Below, in pieces: positions 50,572 through 62,391 of a stretch of DNA of 64,000 nt. The first letter of the stretch is position 1. Each line of letters begins with the position of its first letter. This DNA is from Monarcha castaneiventris obscurior (Eukaryota > Chordata > Aves > Passeriformes > Monarchidae): contig JAMPIT010000884.1 in assembly GCA_026261815.1 (NCBI GenBank), positions 10,553,001 through 10,617,000 of the forward strand, read 5' to 3'. The notes below the pieces were generated by a model. It worked only from the letters and a program-made list of their open reading frames with translations, was not told the origin of the DNA and ran no database searches. The translations under genes and the position numbers were made by a program.

Positions 50572-53500
50572 CATTATCAGCAGTGTAAATGAGGTGCACT
50601 GTCATAGACTTGAGAAAATCAGAAAGCTTGCCTGCTTTTTTGGGCAGCTGATTTTTGTTTTGCTTTGCAGTGATGATACTTTATAAACTCAAAGTGCAAG
50701 TCTGTAGAAAGGGAGAAAAAAAGAAGGAAGGTGGTCACACTGGGATTTCTAGAAGAAAACTGCCTGAGATACCGGAGTACCAGGAATGAACATCTGTTGG
50801 GTGTACTCAGTAGCAGAATACAAGCAGCCTCCTGGAGCTGTGATGCAGCAATGACAAACAACGGAGAAACTACTGTATTCTCATAGTCTACATTTAAGAC
50901 AATATGCCCCTCCTAAAGAACTACTGTGCCTTGCAAACATAGTCAGGTATCCTAGTACTGCTGCACAGGTATTTATTTCCCCATTAGAGATCTGAGAAAC
51001 TTCTTAGCATTCCATGGCAGTTTTCATCTTAGGTGGGAGAAACAGAAGCAAGAAGTAGGATGGTTTTATTGGGAATTAAGGTTGGTGGCTGCAGGAAGAT
51101 AAGCAGAGGAAGAAAAGACAGAGGTTAATTTCCTGGCACTTGTAAATAATTGACACTGTTGTTGAATCACAGGTATTAGTGAATGGTGTATGTGAACGTG
51201 TAACCAGCTATACAAGAGTTCTCTGGGTTCAGATGTGGTAAATAACTGCAATTCTCAGCTCCCTTGAGAAAAAGATTCCAGAAGGTTTTCCCACAGTTTT
51301 GGGAAGATACAGAAAATGGACAGAATTATGTTCTGTCTTCTCCCTGGCCCTCCAACTTCCATCGTGACAACCACTAAGGAGAAGATGGCAAAATACGGTT
51401 CTTTCTCTATCAGATGTGTGGTTTAGTCTTCAGCTAGGGTATTTGGAGCTTTAAGACTTGTGGGGGAAACTTCTATCCTGATTGTTGTTTAAGTGACGTT
51501 AAATGCATCCCTGTTTCACATCAAATGATATTATGGCTTTGTTCAGCCTGGTAAAAACATGGGTTGTTTAACCTCTTGTCCTTCTCAACAAGGAAGGTGA
51601 ATCTCAGAGACAGCCTAGTTGCTTAAATCCATTTGCAGACCCCTGATCCATCTGTTTAACTGATACATTAGCTTAAAGTGTTTGAATCTCTTGTGGATAG
51701 GCGACAGTGACATAAACCCTTGTATTTGCTCTCAGAGCATTATTTAAGCTTTCCAAAAGCACTATAAATAATTTTTATTTGTGAGGAGGTTTCATAAATG
51801 GTGGTTACTACAAAATCAGCATTAGTGAATCATGTGTGGTAACAGCTGGGATAGGAAGTGGGCATTATAGCACATGCAGCGTTTTGTAACTCTCCCTTGG
51901 CCGTCTGTATTTTGCTTGGCTTTTAAGAATTGAACCTTTCCTGTGACTTTGAAGTACTTCAGTTGCTTTGTGAAATTTCATCGTTGGTGATTCGTTGGTA
52001 CTTGTTCAGCTGTCCTCCTGTTTGATTTGACTTGACTGCTTTGTAGTTCCAATTCCTCTTTTATCTGATTTTTGAGCCTGTCCAGTGCAGTGAGACACCA
52101 AACAACTACTCCTATTTTGAATTATGACTATATGGGTTTTTAATTTACTTTGTAGTTTTGTACATTCTTTCTTGAAAAATGATGCCAAAATGCCGAAGTC
52201 ATACTGTTAAAGGGGAGGGAAATGGAGACTGGTGTCTGTAGAAGCTGGATAGAAGTACAAGCCTCCCTGCCACCCACCAGACTGTGCTCTCATTTAAGGT
52301 TCCCAGGGGTAGACTGAAAAGGCAAATGAAGGGGAGAGTTCAGAGTTGTTTGGGGACATTCAGGACTAGAACTGGAGCTGTTCTGTTGGCTCCTGCTTTA
52401 TGCCAGGCTGAGCCAAATAATCTGGTGATGATTCCTTCATGGATCACATTGAAGGTGACTTTGTAGTGTACACTGGGTGTACAGTGAAGCTAGTTCATTG
52501 TAGTTTTTCCACAAACACCACTATATATGTGCTCAGTGCTTAGCTGGCTGCTGCAGGTTTTGGCTGAAGAACGCTGGCAGAGGTGACTCATCCCATGTCA
52601 GCTCAGAACGTTAGTTTATGTTCATGAAAATAAGATCTGTGCAGCTTTGAGCACAGCAATCATCAGACCGATGACAACAACAAAAGGGGTTGAGTGCAGA
52701 GAGGCTGTTTGTCTGAATGCTGACAATGGTGGTGTTTGTTTGTGTCATTTCCATGCCTTGGTGTGATGGTCCATGTCAGTGGGAAACAAGTATCAATGAA
52801 TCCAGTGGTTCCCAGGTTTTGGTGCCTGTCCTGTGTGATTAAAAGCAGTTCCTGCTTGTGGGTTTGGGTTGTTCTGTGCTTACTGGAGCTGAAGAGTGTT
52901 GGCAGTAACATTTGATTTTAAGTTGAAGTGTAACAGAGGATAAGCAGAAAAAACCTGATAGGATCAAGATTAGAGGTTCTGAGACTGAATGAATTAGAAG
53001 ATTGAGACTGAATGAGAAGGGCTTTGGATGCAGCTTAGTCATGACAGCTTGAAGTAATAAATCATACCATTTGGTATGTCCAGTAGGTGCTGATGTTAAA
53101 CTTCTCTACCATCATAAATTTTATTTTAAAGGGCCTTTTAAATTATCTGCTTTGCAGTCTGTCTGGTCTAAGAGACTTTCCATTTGCTTCTCTTTTCCTT
53201 CCCACCAATTTCTAAACTGAGCGTGGATGGATGAAACGGCAATTAAGCTCCTAATATGTGAATGCCAGGGCAGAGCTGCCATATCGAATTCTGGGCTATA
53301 TCCACTACACAGACTCTTGGATCCCAGAGAAGCACATTTCGTTCTGTCTTTCCTTGGCATGTCACAGTAACACTCTTGAAGTTTTCCTCACCAAGTTTGG
53401 AAGATACTTATTCTCTTGGTGTCTTTATGCAAAACCACAAGACCCCCTGTGTCAGGTTCTGTGCAGACCAAGACACTGTGGAGTGTAGCTTTTCACAAGG

Positions 53501-54913
53501 TTAAGGAATTTAGCAGGGTTTTGTAAGGTGGAATCCCTTTGACTTGTTGCTGTTTATTAAGTCAAGACTCAAAAGCCACTTTGCTGCTGCCTCTCATGCC
53601 AGCTGATGTGACGTACTATCACTGCTGATGACTACTATGACTACTGATCCTCACTTTCACAGGGTCTTGGACACTGCAGGTTTGAAGTTTAACGTGGTTG
53701 GACTTGGGATTATGATTTTAAAATGCTGTTAGGTCAAGATTGATTATTCTGATCTTTCTGTAGAGAGCAGCTTTACTTTCTCCTGGAAATCCAAAAGATG
53801 CAAGTATATAGTGTTACACAGACAGCTGGGAAATGATGATAAAACTTCAGTAATGGACCAGCAGGTTGTATTCTGCCTTTCAGCATACCTTTTCACCTGA
53901 AAGGGTGCCTTATCTACAGGGCAAAGCAATAAGTATGATAAATGTAAGACACCTTGGTCCTGTTTTGAGCTTGCCTGGATATTGCAGTAGTTCCTATTTT
54001 CTTCAGCATCCTGTGAATGTGGAGGAGTAGAGTTGCTGCCAAATGCACAGGTTAGTCATTAGGACTGTTTAATCTTCAAAAAGCTTAAGCTACTGATGTT
54101 GTGACTGCAGCTTCAGAAACAGAACATGGTTTCCATGTTCATGTGCATCTGGACCTGTGACTCAACACATACTGCTTGTGGTGTGACCAGTCAGTTTCTA
54201 AGCCTAAATTACTTCAGGCACATGACTTGCACTGAAAATCACAGGATTTTCCTAACTGAATCCATAATTCACTGTCACTGTCTGGCTGCCTGGAAGATTC
54301 AACAACCCGAACTCAGCATCTAATAAAAATACAAGTTTTAAGAATCCTTTATTGTTGGCTCTGTTGCAGTGTTGGGGTTTTTTTCAGCACTGCAAGCAAA
54401 CAGGATGTCTCCAGAAGAGCTCTATGCTATACTTTGTGGCAGTCCCATGCCACCACCCAAATGCTGAAGAGAAACAAACGGCCAAAAATTGCATCTTTCT
54501 TGCTGAATAAATTTTCTCCTTGTTCATGGGTAGTATGTGGGAACAAGCAATGATTGCAACACATGCAAGTCAATACAGAGTTGGCTGTTGTGCGTCAGCT
54601 CTGCCATTGTGCTGAACTTGTAGAGGTGTTGCAGTGAGCAGGAGCAGTGGTTCCTGCAAAGAGTTCAGCGTCCACACAGTGCTTTTATTTTGAAACATGA
54701 AAAAGGAGCCCTGGCATGATCAGATTGATACTCTGATTTTTTTTTTTTGTAAGGAGCTCAGCATCTTCTGTGCAAAGATTTGAACTTTCTTTTGCAGTTC
54801 CCCTTGCCAGAAATCCCTGTGCTTTCTCATACTACTTTGCTGATGTTTGATTGTCTAAATGTGTGAGCATAAAGGAGCTGCTACCTGAGAGCCTCTGCTC
54901 ATGATGCACTTCT

Positions 54914-54957
54914 GAAACCATCAGGGTTGGAAGAGGCCTTTTAAGATCATCAAGGCT
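54914..54957 (-). mobile_element. CR1 LINE 3'-end scrap, antisense
   Basis: CATCAGGGTTGGAAGAGGCC and AAGATCATCAAGG are the reverse complement of the CR1 terminus (CTTGATGATCTT...CCTCTTCCAACCCTGATG). Only about 40 bp remain. Confidence 0.75.
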
Positions 54958-55959
54958 ATCTCTATTTCCTCTGTGTGCTGTGGCAGACTGCTTGGAAAAA
55001 ATAATGAAGGAAAGAAAATACTATGATGAGTGTGACAGGAACATCTCTTCTCCACACAGAATGATCCAGGCTGTCTGTGACCTTCACTATGCTTGTGACA
55101 TATGTGGCAGGCTAACACCAGTCCAGGGTGGTGATGCTCTCAACTTCTGCCCTATTTCCAGAATAAATTCCTGTCTGAGGCAAAGCAAGTACACAAATGA
55201 AATACTTTCACAGTATCACAGTAGCAAAATTCCAGACTCAGGAAGGGGTGTGAGCTGCAGGTGCATTTTTAATGAATTGCTTTACATTGCTTTCAGTCTC
55301 TGAAGAACTCTTCTTAAGCAGTCAAACAGGATGACAAGAAAGCCAGAATCAGATGTGATTTTAATATGAATGGCACTGAAAAGTGGCAGCTCTGAGCCGT
55401 GTGGCCAAGAAGATGCTCTGTTCACTACTACAGAGAGCAACTTCACTGAGAAGGGAAGAAGCCCAGACCCAGTTTTCCCATCTGATGAATTATGCTGAAT
55501 AATTCAGTATCAGAAGTGCATCGTATCTGTCTGAGTCACTGGGGAGCAGAGGGACAGAAGAGCACTGCTAGGCTAGGCTCGCGTCCTGGAAAAGCTGTAA
55601 GTGTCTGCTTGGAGCTCCCCGAAAGCCTCATCAGGCCACTGGTTCATCAAAGCACTTAGTGGATTTGATCTGTGAGTTACAGGTTGGTCAACTTGCTTAT
55701 TAGAGGTATGGGAATGTCTGGGTTCAGTGTTGAAATTAATATGCAATTGGATTGGAGCACTGGAAAATCATCATGTTTGTAGTAACATTGGTAATTAGAA
55801 CTTAAATATCTAATGTCTGGACCAGGGTTTTCCCCCACCCTGTCTTCTGGTCATTAACTCAGTTTATGCATTTCTGTATTCAACAGAGCTGGTTTGAAAC
55901 ACACTGATTTATTACCATTCTGTAATGTTCTTTCTCCCATGGCAGTGTCTGCTGCCTAC

Positions 55960-55964
55960 GGATG
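55960..55964. repeat. target-site duplication, left (GGATG)
   Basis: GGATG directly before the TGTCTT end of the 3' LTR; the same five bases follow the other LTR at 63344-63348. Five bases is the usual size for ERV-L integrations. Confidence 0.93.
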
Positions 55965-56899
55965 TGTCTTGGTTTGAAAGACAGGTGTCAGACAAGAAAG
56001 GCAGGAGCCTCCCCTGAAATGGAAAATGCAACCCCCTTCCCCTCCAAATTATTACAAATTTGAAAATAAGGGGCTTTCAGGCAAAGATATGAGGGATAGG
56101 AATAACAGTTCTTTACTAATAAATATATATGTATAACAACACAAACAAACAGCTATAACTGTGGCAGTCACAGCAAACAGCAGCACCAACCCAGTGCTGG
56201 CCCCTCTCGGCCTCAGGCCCTTTCCCCTGGGCGCAGTTCCTCCGGGGCATCTCCCGGTGAGCAGGGCGGGTGCGATGGTTCCCCCGCGGCTGCAGGGGGC
56301 GCTCCGGAGAGAGCTCGGGGTGCACCCGGTAATGGCGGCACGGGGTCCAGGGAGGGACGGATGAAAAGCCTCACAAACCCCTGGGCAGCCGATCCCGGTG
56401 CCCGGCCGGATCCTCAGGAACAGCAGGCTGGAACAGCAGGGGCGAGCACAGATCCCGGGTGGCAGGCGAGGTGTATCAAACTCCGGCGCTGCAGCAGGAA
56501 AAGCCCGGCAGGTCTCAGTTGGCAGAGCGTAGGAGCTACAGAGTAGCAAAAGCTCCGAGCAGCGGCGGGGCAGAGCGGCAGCGGCACAGCTCCTGCCGGG
56601 GCAGGGAAAGGCAGGCTTGGGAATCCTGGGGTTCTCCCACAGAAAGCAAGCAGCCCAAAGCAGAAGCTTGCAGTGCTGACCGATGGCAGGCAGGTCTCCA
56701 GCCTGAACGCTGAGAACCCCAGCCAGCCCCCCTGGGTGTCCCAACCCCCAGGTGACAAAAGGGTGGCCAGTTGGACCCAGTCCCTGTGGCCTGGTCTTTT
56801 GTTTCTCTTAAGCACCCAGTAATTTGTCCCCTGGCAACAAGGATGGGGAAAATTCTTTAAGGGAAAAAAGAAAAACGGGGTAGCTCCTGAACCCCAACA
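55965..56899 (-). repeat. 3' LTR of the provirus
   Basis: 935 bp, TGTCTTGG...CCCCAACA on the + strand. Compared with the 5' LTR it is about 99% identical over the U3 side (56280-56899, about five differences) but about 93% over the outer 255 bp (17 differences), plus a 17-bp length change. The outer part is closer to the solo LTR at 31316. Confidence 0.95.
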
Positions 56900-56920
56900 T
56901 TATCCACCCCGAATTCTTCC
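56900..56920 (-). promoter_or_regulatory. polypurine tract next to the 3' LTR
   Basis: On the proviral strand the bases directly before the 3' LTR are purine-rich (GAAGAATTCGGGGTGGATAA). This is the expected place and composition for plus-strand priming. Confidence 0.7.
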
Positions 56921-57034
56921 CATACTAACAGGTTACATCAAACTTAACTTTTTAACCATATACACACTTGCATCACCCTAATTATGTACATATATACATG
57001 CAGATACTGATAAAAGTACAGTGCCGTGGGTAGT

Positions 57035-58525
57035 TCACCCTAGACCAAGGTCCCCTTGAGGTACGCATCGGGTCTCTCCATCTTTTTGCATCACCCACCA
57101 GGTGCAACCTGGTCCCTGAGTGAAGACAACCCCACGGATGGGTTTGTCTTTGCTTGAGGCAGAATTGACCCAAACAGTTTTCCCAAGCATACCTCTCATG
57201 TGCACCACTGCAACCTTATCCCCATCTGTTGTTTGCAGCAGTTCAGATTGACCAGGGCCTGCTCGGTTTGTAGAGCCTCGGGTGTTAACTAACCAGGTGG
57301 CTTTTGCTAAATGCATCTCCCAGTTTTTGAAAGTTCCCCCACCCAGTGCCTTCAAGGTGGTTTTAAGCAATCCATGACACCGCTCAACCTTCCCAGCTGC
57401 TGGTGCATGGTAAGGGATGTGGTACACCCACTCAATGCCATGTTCTCTAGCCGAGGTGTTTATAAGGCTATTCTTGAAATGAGTCCCATTGCCAGATTGA
57501 ATTCTCTCAGGGGTACCATGTCTCCAAGGGACTTGCTTTTCAAGGCCCAGGATGGTGTTATGGGCTGTAGCATGAGGCACAGGGTAGGTCTCCAGCCATC
57601 GCGTGGTGGCTTCTACCATTGTGAGCACATAACGCTTGCCTTGGCGTGTTTGAGGCAGTGTGATGTAGTCAATCTGCCAGGCCTCCCCATACTTGTATTT
57701 GGACCACCGCCCACCATACCACAGGGGTTTCACTCGCTTGGCCTGCTTGATTGCAGTGCATGTCTCACAATCATGGATCACCTGGGAGATACTGTCCATG
57801 GTTAGATCCACCCCTCGGTCTCGTGCCCACTTGTAGGTGGCATCTCTGCCTTGATGACCTGAGGCATCATGGGCCCATCGAGCTAGGAACAACTCTCCCT
57901 TGTGTTCCCAATCTAAGTCTGTCTGTGCCACCTCTATTTTTGCAGCCTGATCTACCTGTTTGTTGTTCTGATATTCTTCGTTAGCCCGACTCTTGGGGAC
58001 GTGAGCATCTACGTGGCGGACTCTCACGGGTAGGTTCTCTAACCGAGTGGCAATGCCTTTCCACTCATCAGCAGCCCAGATTGTTTTTCCTCTACGTTGC
58101 CAGTTGGCCTTCTTCCACCTCTTCAACCAACCCCACAGAGCATTGGCTACCATCCATGAGTCAGTGTAGAGGTAGAGCTTTGGCCACTTCTCTCTTTCAG
58201 CAATGTCTAGGGCCAGTCGAATGGCTTTGAGTTCAGCAAGTTGGCTTGATCCACCTTCTCCTTCAATAGCTTCTGTGACCTGTTGTGTGGGACTCCATCC
58301 AGCAGCTTTCCATTTCTGGCTAGCACCTACAATTCGGCAGGAGCCATCAGTGAAGAGGGCGTATTGTCTTTCACTCTCCGGTAGCTCATTATATGGTGGG
58401 ACTTCTTCTGCACGGGTTACTTGCTCTTCCTCTTCTTCAGAAGATAACCCAAAAGTCTCACCTTCTGGCCAGTTTGTAATTATTTCCAAGATCCCAGGGC
58501 GATTTGGGTTTCCAGTTCGGGCGCG
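57035..58525 (-). pseudogene. ERV pol, C-terminal part: RNase H and integrase (inactive)
   Basis: An open frame of 496 codons from just after a TAG (58526-58528) to the pol stop at 57035. RNase H: LFTDGS, SQLAELKAIRLAL, YTDSWMVANAL and RHVDAH give the D-E-D-D/H pattern. Integrase: an HHCC zinc finger (WAHDASGHQG ... HDCETC), then the core with WQIDYITL (first Asp present), IQSGNGTHFKN (the central Asp of the usual SDNG is Gly, codon 57491-57493) and AGKVERCHGLL (Glu present). The WV-rich C-terminal domain follows (GCTWWVMQKDGETR). The frame is long for a dead copy, but the missing core Asp should abolish strand transfer. Not a host gene. Confidence 0.92.
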
Positions 58526-60390
58526 CTATGTGATGAGGGCAATCCATTTGCTCCAAATAGTGTCGGTAGCATGATGGGTGGAAGGAACCTTTCCCTTGAA
58601 CATCCACCCCAGCACCGGTAGTCAGGGTGCCAGGAGGAGTTGTGCCTCTATACCGATCACTTCTGAGGCAGCTTGGACTCCTTCATAAGCAGCCAAGATT
58701 TCCTTCTCTGTGGGAGTGTAGTTGGCTTCAGACCCTTTGTAGCTTCGGCTCCAGAATCCCAGTGGTCGGCCATGAGTCTCACCAGGCACCTTCTGTCAAA
58801 GGCTCCAGGACAGACCATTGTTCCCAGCTGCAGAGTGGAGCAGGTTTTTCACCTCTAGTCCTGTCCTGACTGAGCCAAGGGCTGCTGCATGAGCGATTTC
58901 CTGCTTGATCTGGGCAAAGGCTTGCTGCTGTTCAGGGCCCCAGTGGAAATTGTTCTTCTTGCGGGTAACCAGGTAGAGAGGACTCACGATCTGGCTGTAC
59001 TTGGGAATGTGCATCCTCCAAAAGCCTATGGCACCTAGGAAAGCTTGTGTTTCCTTCTTGTTCGTCAGTGGAGACATAGCAGTGATCTTATTGATGACCT
59101 CAATAATGGGAATCTGACGCTGTCCATCAGGGCCCCAGTGGAAATTGTTCTTCTTGCGGGTAACCAGGTAGAGAGGACTCACGATCTGGCTGTACTTGGG
59201 AATGTGCATCCTCCAAAAGCCTATGGCACCTAGGAAAGCTTGTGTTTCCTTCTTGTTGGTCGGTGGAGACATAGCAGTGATCTTATTGATGACCTCAATA
59301 ATGGGAATCTGACGCTGTCCATCTTGCCATTTCACTCCCAGGAACTGGATCTCTCGGGCAGGTCCCTTGACTTTGTTCTTCTTGATGGCAAAACCGGCTT
59401 CCAGGAGAATCTGGATGATTTTCTCTCCTTTCTCAAATACCTCCATCGCTGTGTTTCCCCACACAATGATGTTGTCGATGTACTGCAGATGTTCTGGAGC
59501 CTCACCCTTTTCCAGTGCAGTCTGGATCAGTCCGTGGCAGATGGTGGGACCGTGCTTCCTCCCCTGGGGCAGTCGGTTCCAGGGGTCACCCTCCACGTGA
59601 AGGCAAACTGAGGCCTGCTCTCTGGTGCCAAAGGAATGGAGAAAAATGCATTAGCAATGTCAATAGTGGCATACCACTTCGCTGCCTTGGACTCCAGTTC
59701 ATACTGGAGCTCCAACATGTCCGGCACAGCAGCACTCAACAGTGGAGTCACCTCATTCAAGGCACGATAGTCCACAGTAAATCTCCATTCCCCGTCAGAC
59801 TTGCGCACAGGCCAGATGGGGCTGTTGAAGGGTGAGTGGGTCTTGCTGACCACCCCTTGGCTCTCCAGCTCGCGGATCATCTTGTGGATGGGGATCACAG
59901 CATCTCGATTTGTCCGATACTGCCAGCGATGCACAGTCGAGGTGGCAGTTGGCACTCGTTGCTCTTCCACTTTCAGGAGCCCAACTGCAGAGGGATTCTC
60001 TGATAGTCCTGGCAGGGTACTCAGTTGCTTAATGCCCTCTGCCTCCACAGCAGCTATTCCGAATGCCCACTTGAGTCCTTTTGGGTCTTTGTAATAGCCG
60101 TTCAGGAGGAAGTCTATGCCCAGAATACACGGGGCCTCTGGGCCAGTCACGATCGGATGCTTTTGCCACTCCTTCCCAGTCAGGCTCACCTCAGCTTCCA
60201 ACAGGGTCAAATCCTGTGATCCCCCAGTCACCCCAGCAATAGAAACGGGTTCTGCCCCCATGTGTCCTGATGGCATTAAAGTACATTGTGCACCAGTATC
60301 AACCAAGGCTTCATATTTCTGTGGCTCTGATGTGCCAGGCCGTCGGATCCACACTGTCCAAAAATCCCGATTCTCCCGTGCCTCTTCCTG
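58526..60390 (-). pseudogene. ERV pol, N-terminal part: protease and reverse transcriptase (broken)
   Basis: The protease has VDTGAQCTLM (active site DTG, near 60288-60304) and ILGIDFLL. RT begins around HKMIRELESQGVVSKTHSPF and has WPVRKSDGEWRFTVDYRALN and the domain A part ATIDIANAFFSIPL. A frameshift near 59590 separates FAFTWR from the next block (WNRLPQGRK). The catalytic box is YIDN instead of YIDD (codon 59471-59473). A 195-bp stretch after it is duplicated in frame. Three stops follow in the connection and RNase H entry: TGA 58796-58798, TGA 58622-58624 and TAG 58526-58528; the TGA at 58622-58624 stands where relatives seem to have Arg. The gag-pol junction is near 60390-60410; there is no ATG at the start of this frame, so it was expressed as a gag fusion. 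Confidence 0.92.
58933..59322 (-). repeat. 195-bp in-frame tandem duplication inside ERV RT
   Basis: 58933-59127 and 59128-59322 are adjacent direct copies with only two differences in 195 bases. The length is 65 codons, so the frame is kept and GQRQIPIIEVINKITAMS through KKNNFHWGP occurs twice. It lies after the catalytic box, in the thumb/connection region. Confidence 0.97.
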
Positions 60391-60408
60391 GCCAGAGGCA
60401 GGGCCCCT

Positions 60409-61709
60409 CTAGCACTGGTTATCATTTCCTCCCTGGGCATACATGCTTGAGATTCCTTCAAGGGGATCTGACATATCATCCTCCCTTCTGTAATACCTGG
60501 CAGCTTGGTCACGGGAGGCTGAGGCTACTTTCACCCTAGCAGAACCCCCTCGGTTAGCGTCTCTCTCCTTGAGTTCACGCACCCGTGCTGCCAGGACAGA
60601 AGTGGGTTTCCTATCCCACCTGCTCATGTCATCTCCATGGTCGCACAGGAAAAACTACAGCTCATCTCGTGAGGTGTACCCTCTCCCTCTAGCTGGGGGA
60701 GGTCGGGCTCTGATTTGGGGGCGTGTGACTCGCACTGGTGCCACATTGATCCTCCTCAACTCCTCCCTCACTCCCCTAATCTCCTCTTTGAACTCCTCTT
60801 TGAGGTCCTTAACCACAGCAGAGACATGAGCTTTCAGCGGGCCATTGACCATACTGTCATAATTTTCTGAGCTTGTTGGTGACAGAGCCCACTGTTTCTC
60901 GGTTGTCCTCGGCAACCTCGGCAATTAATCATTGCAATGAAGGTGGTGTATTGGGATGGCCCTTGCTTTGCTAGGTTCCACAACATCTGCCCTGTGCACC
61001 TGACCTTGTCGGGGTCATTATCATGCTGTCCATCCCTCCCAAACAGTATCTCTAATACTGCCACTTCCCTTAGCTGTTGGATCCCTTCCTCAAGTGTCTT
61101 CCATTGCATTCTATGGGGGTACTCCTGCATTCTCTCTTTGTTGACAAACCTTTCTCTCACACTCATTATAAGCCGCTCCCGGAGAGAAAGGGGCCCTGGC
61201 TCCCTCACAAATATCTGATCCACACCTGGGTCCTGGGTCAAAGATCCCAAATACCTTGCCTCACCACTATCCAGCTGCACGCCTGTACCCATAAGGTCCC
61301 AAACCCGAAGTAACCAGGTTGTATAAGCCTCACGTCCCCTCCGCACAATGTCTTTTCGCATATTACGGAGACTGTCATACGACAGGGACTCGGTGATGAT
61401 TTCAGGCTCTGGCTCCCCTGCTGGTTGCGAGGGCCCTGGTTCCCCATCATCATTAACTGGGCGCACTGATTTGGTTTTATACTTCCTCCTCTGCGCAGGG
61501 GCGACTGCTGCTGGCTGGGACTGCCCTTGTGGTTCAGCTGGAGCCTGGACAGTTGTAACATCCGCAGGTTCCACTGCTGGACCATCAGACTTTCCCTCAC
61601 TGGGGCAGGGAGAGGGTTTCTCAACAGCTGAGAAAATGCACTCCTTCAGCATCTGGCCCATTTCACGTATCTCCTTTACCAGTGCCCCCACTGAATCTGG
61701 GTGGTTCAT
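60409..61709 (-). pseudogene. ERV gag (broken)
   Basis: The ATG at 61709 opens a frame of 291 codons (MNHPDSVGALVKEIREMGQM ...), with a Pro/Glu/Gln-rich stretch, then YTTWLLRVWDLMGTGVQLD and a capsid-like part (REPGPLSLRERLIMSVRERF, MQWKTLEEGIQQLREVAVLE). A frameshift near 60920 moves the rest into another frame (PRLPRTTEKQWALSP, KDLKEEFKEEIRGVREELRR, a basic Arg-rich run). A TAG at 60655-60657 cuts that frame again before CDHGDDMSRWDRKPTS, which ends at 60409. A Cys-rich spot (NCRGCRG) lies at the frameshift, but no clean CCHC knuckle is seen. The same reading frame upstream of 61709 is the ORF at 61722-62273, with one TAG between them. Confidence 0.82.
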
Positions 61710-61721
61710 TTCTGAGGTGGG

Positions 61722-62273
61722 CTATTGGGCAGTATCAGGCTGTGCAACAGGATTTCTAGTCTCTGGGACAGGATCTCTAGTCTCTGGGGCCCTGTCAGGT
61801 TCTGTGGCAGCATCCCTAGCCCCCGGGGTAGGTATCAGGGTGGTTATCCAAGTCAATCTCCCCTTATCTCTGAGTACTAAGTAGAATAGGCCTATCAGCA
61901 ACACCATCCACTGTACAATATCATTAGCATTTAGGGAAGATCTGAATCCTTCGAAAACTGGTGGAGTGGACCCAAAGAGATGGGTTAAGGGTTGGGAGAA
62001 AGTTTCCCCCGGTGTCATCTCCTCACAGTAGGTCCCATTATTAAAGTAACCCCAAAAGCATGCACTTAGTGTGTGATAGCCCTGTATCCATGTGCCCACA
62101 TTCCGGAGGAAGTTAAAAGTCCATGAATTCCTCACCTTATCAACCCATAGGGCAAACTGGATAACAGCAATGATAGCCTTAGTCAGAGGACCCATGTTTA
62201 GGAAAGGAGCTGCAAAAGGGAGAAATATAGCCACAACCACGTGCCACCTGAACCAGGGCAAATGGGACCACAT
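61722..62273 (-). CDS. membrane-protein-like ORF in the gag-leader position of the provirus
   Basis: An ATG at 62273 (A at -3) about 100 nt after the primer site opens a frame of 183 codons. It starts MWSHLPWFRWHVVVAIFLPF and has hydrophobic segments at about residues 11-26, 32-44 and 119-135. Between the second and third lie two Cys (about 72 and 83) and one N-glycosylation sequon (NGT, Asn 79). The C-terminal tail is Pro/Thr/Glu-rich with an imperfect repeat (PETRDPVPETRNPV). The frame stops at TAG 61722-61724 and continues in phase into the gag ATG five codons later, so it may be the N-terminal part of Gag cut by a CAG-to-TAG change, or a separate ORF read through. A membrane-type segment here is unusual; I know no function for it. 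Confidence 0.6.
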   Translation of the reverse strand: MWSHLPWFRWHVVVAIFLPFAAPFLNMGPLTKAIIAVIQFALWVDKVRNSWTFNFLRNVGTWIQGYHTLSACFWGYFNNGTYCEEMTPGETFSQPLTHLFGSTPPVFEGFRSSLNANDIVQWMVLLIGLFYLVLRDKGRLTWITTLIPTPGARDAATEPDRAPETRDPVPETRNPVAQPDTAQ

Positions 62274-62368
62274 AGTGCTGCCTAGCAAGGTTTCTATATT
62301 CAGCACACAGAACTGAGTTATCCAAGAACTGTTGTTCCTTTTTCAGCCCTTTCTCTCAATGGCCTCAG

Positions 62369-62386
62369 GCCTCACGTTGGGCGCCA
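62369..62386 (-). promoter_or_regulatory. primer-binding site, tRNA-Lys-like
   Basis: On the proviral strand TGGCGCCCAACGTGAGGC lies 5 nt after the 5' LTR. It differs at one base (A for G) from the tRNA-Lys1,2 site TGGCGCCCAACGTGGGGC known from foamy viruses and several other retroviruses. Confidence 0.85.
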
Positions 62387-62391
62387 AGATC

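Noticed and set aside
56052..56744. A 230-codon open frame inside the 3' LTR on the proviral strand with a hydrophobic C-terminus, reminiscent of an LTR-encoded protein.
   Set aside because: It contains no ATG at all, and it is broken in the 5' LTR and in the solo LTR. High GC content explains the lack of stops.
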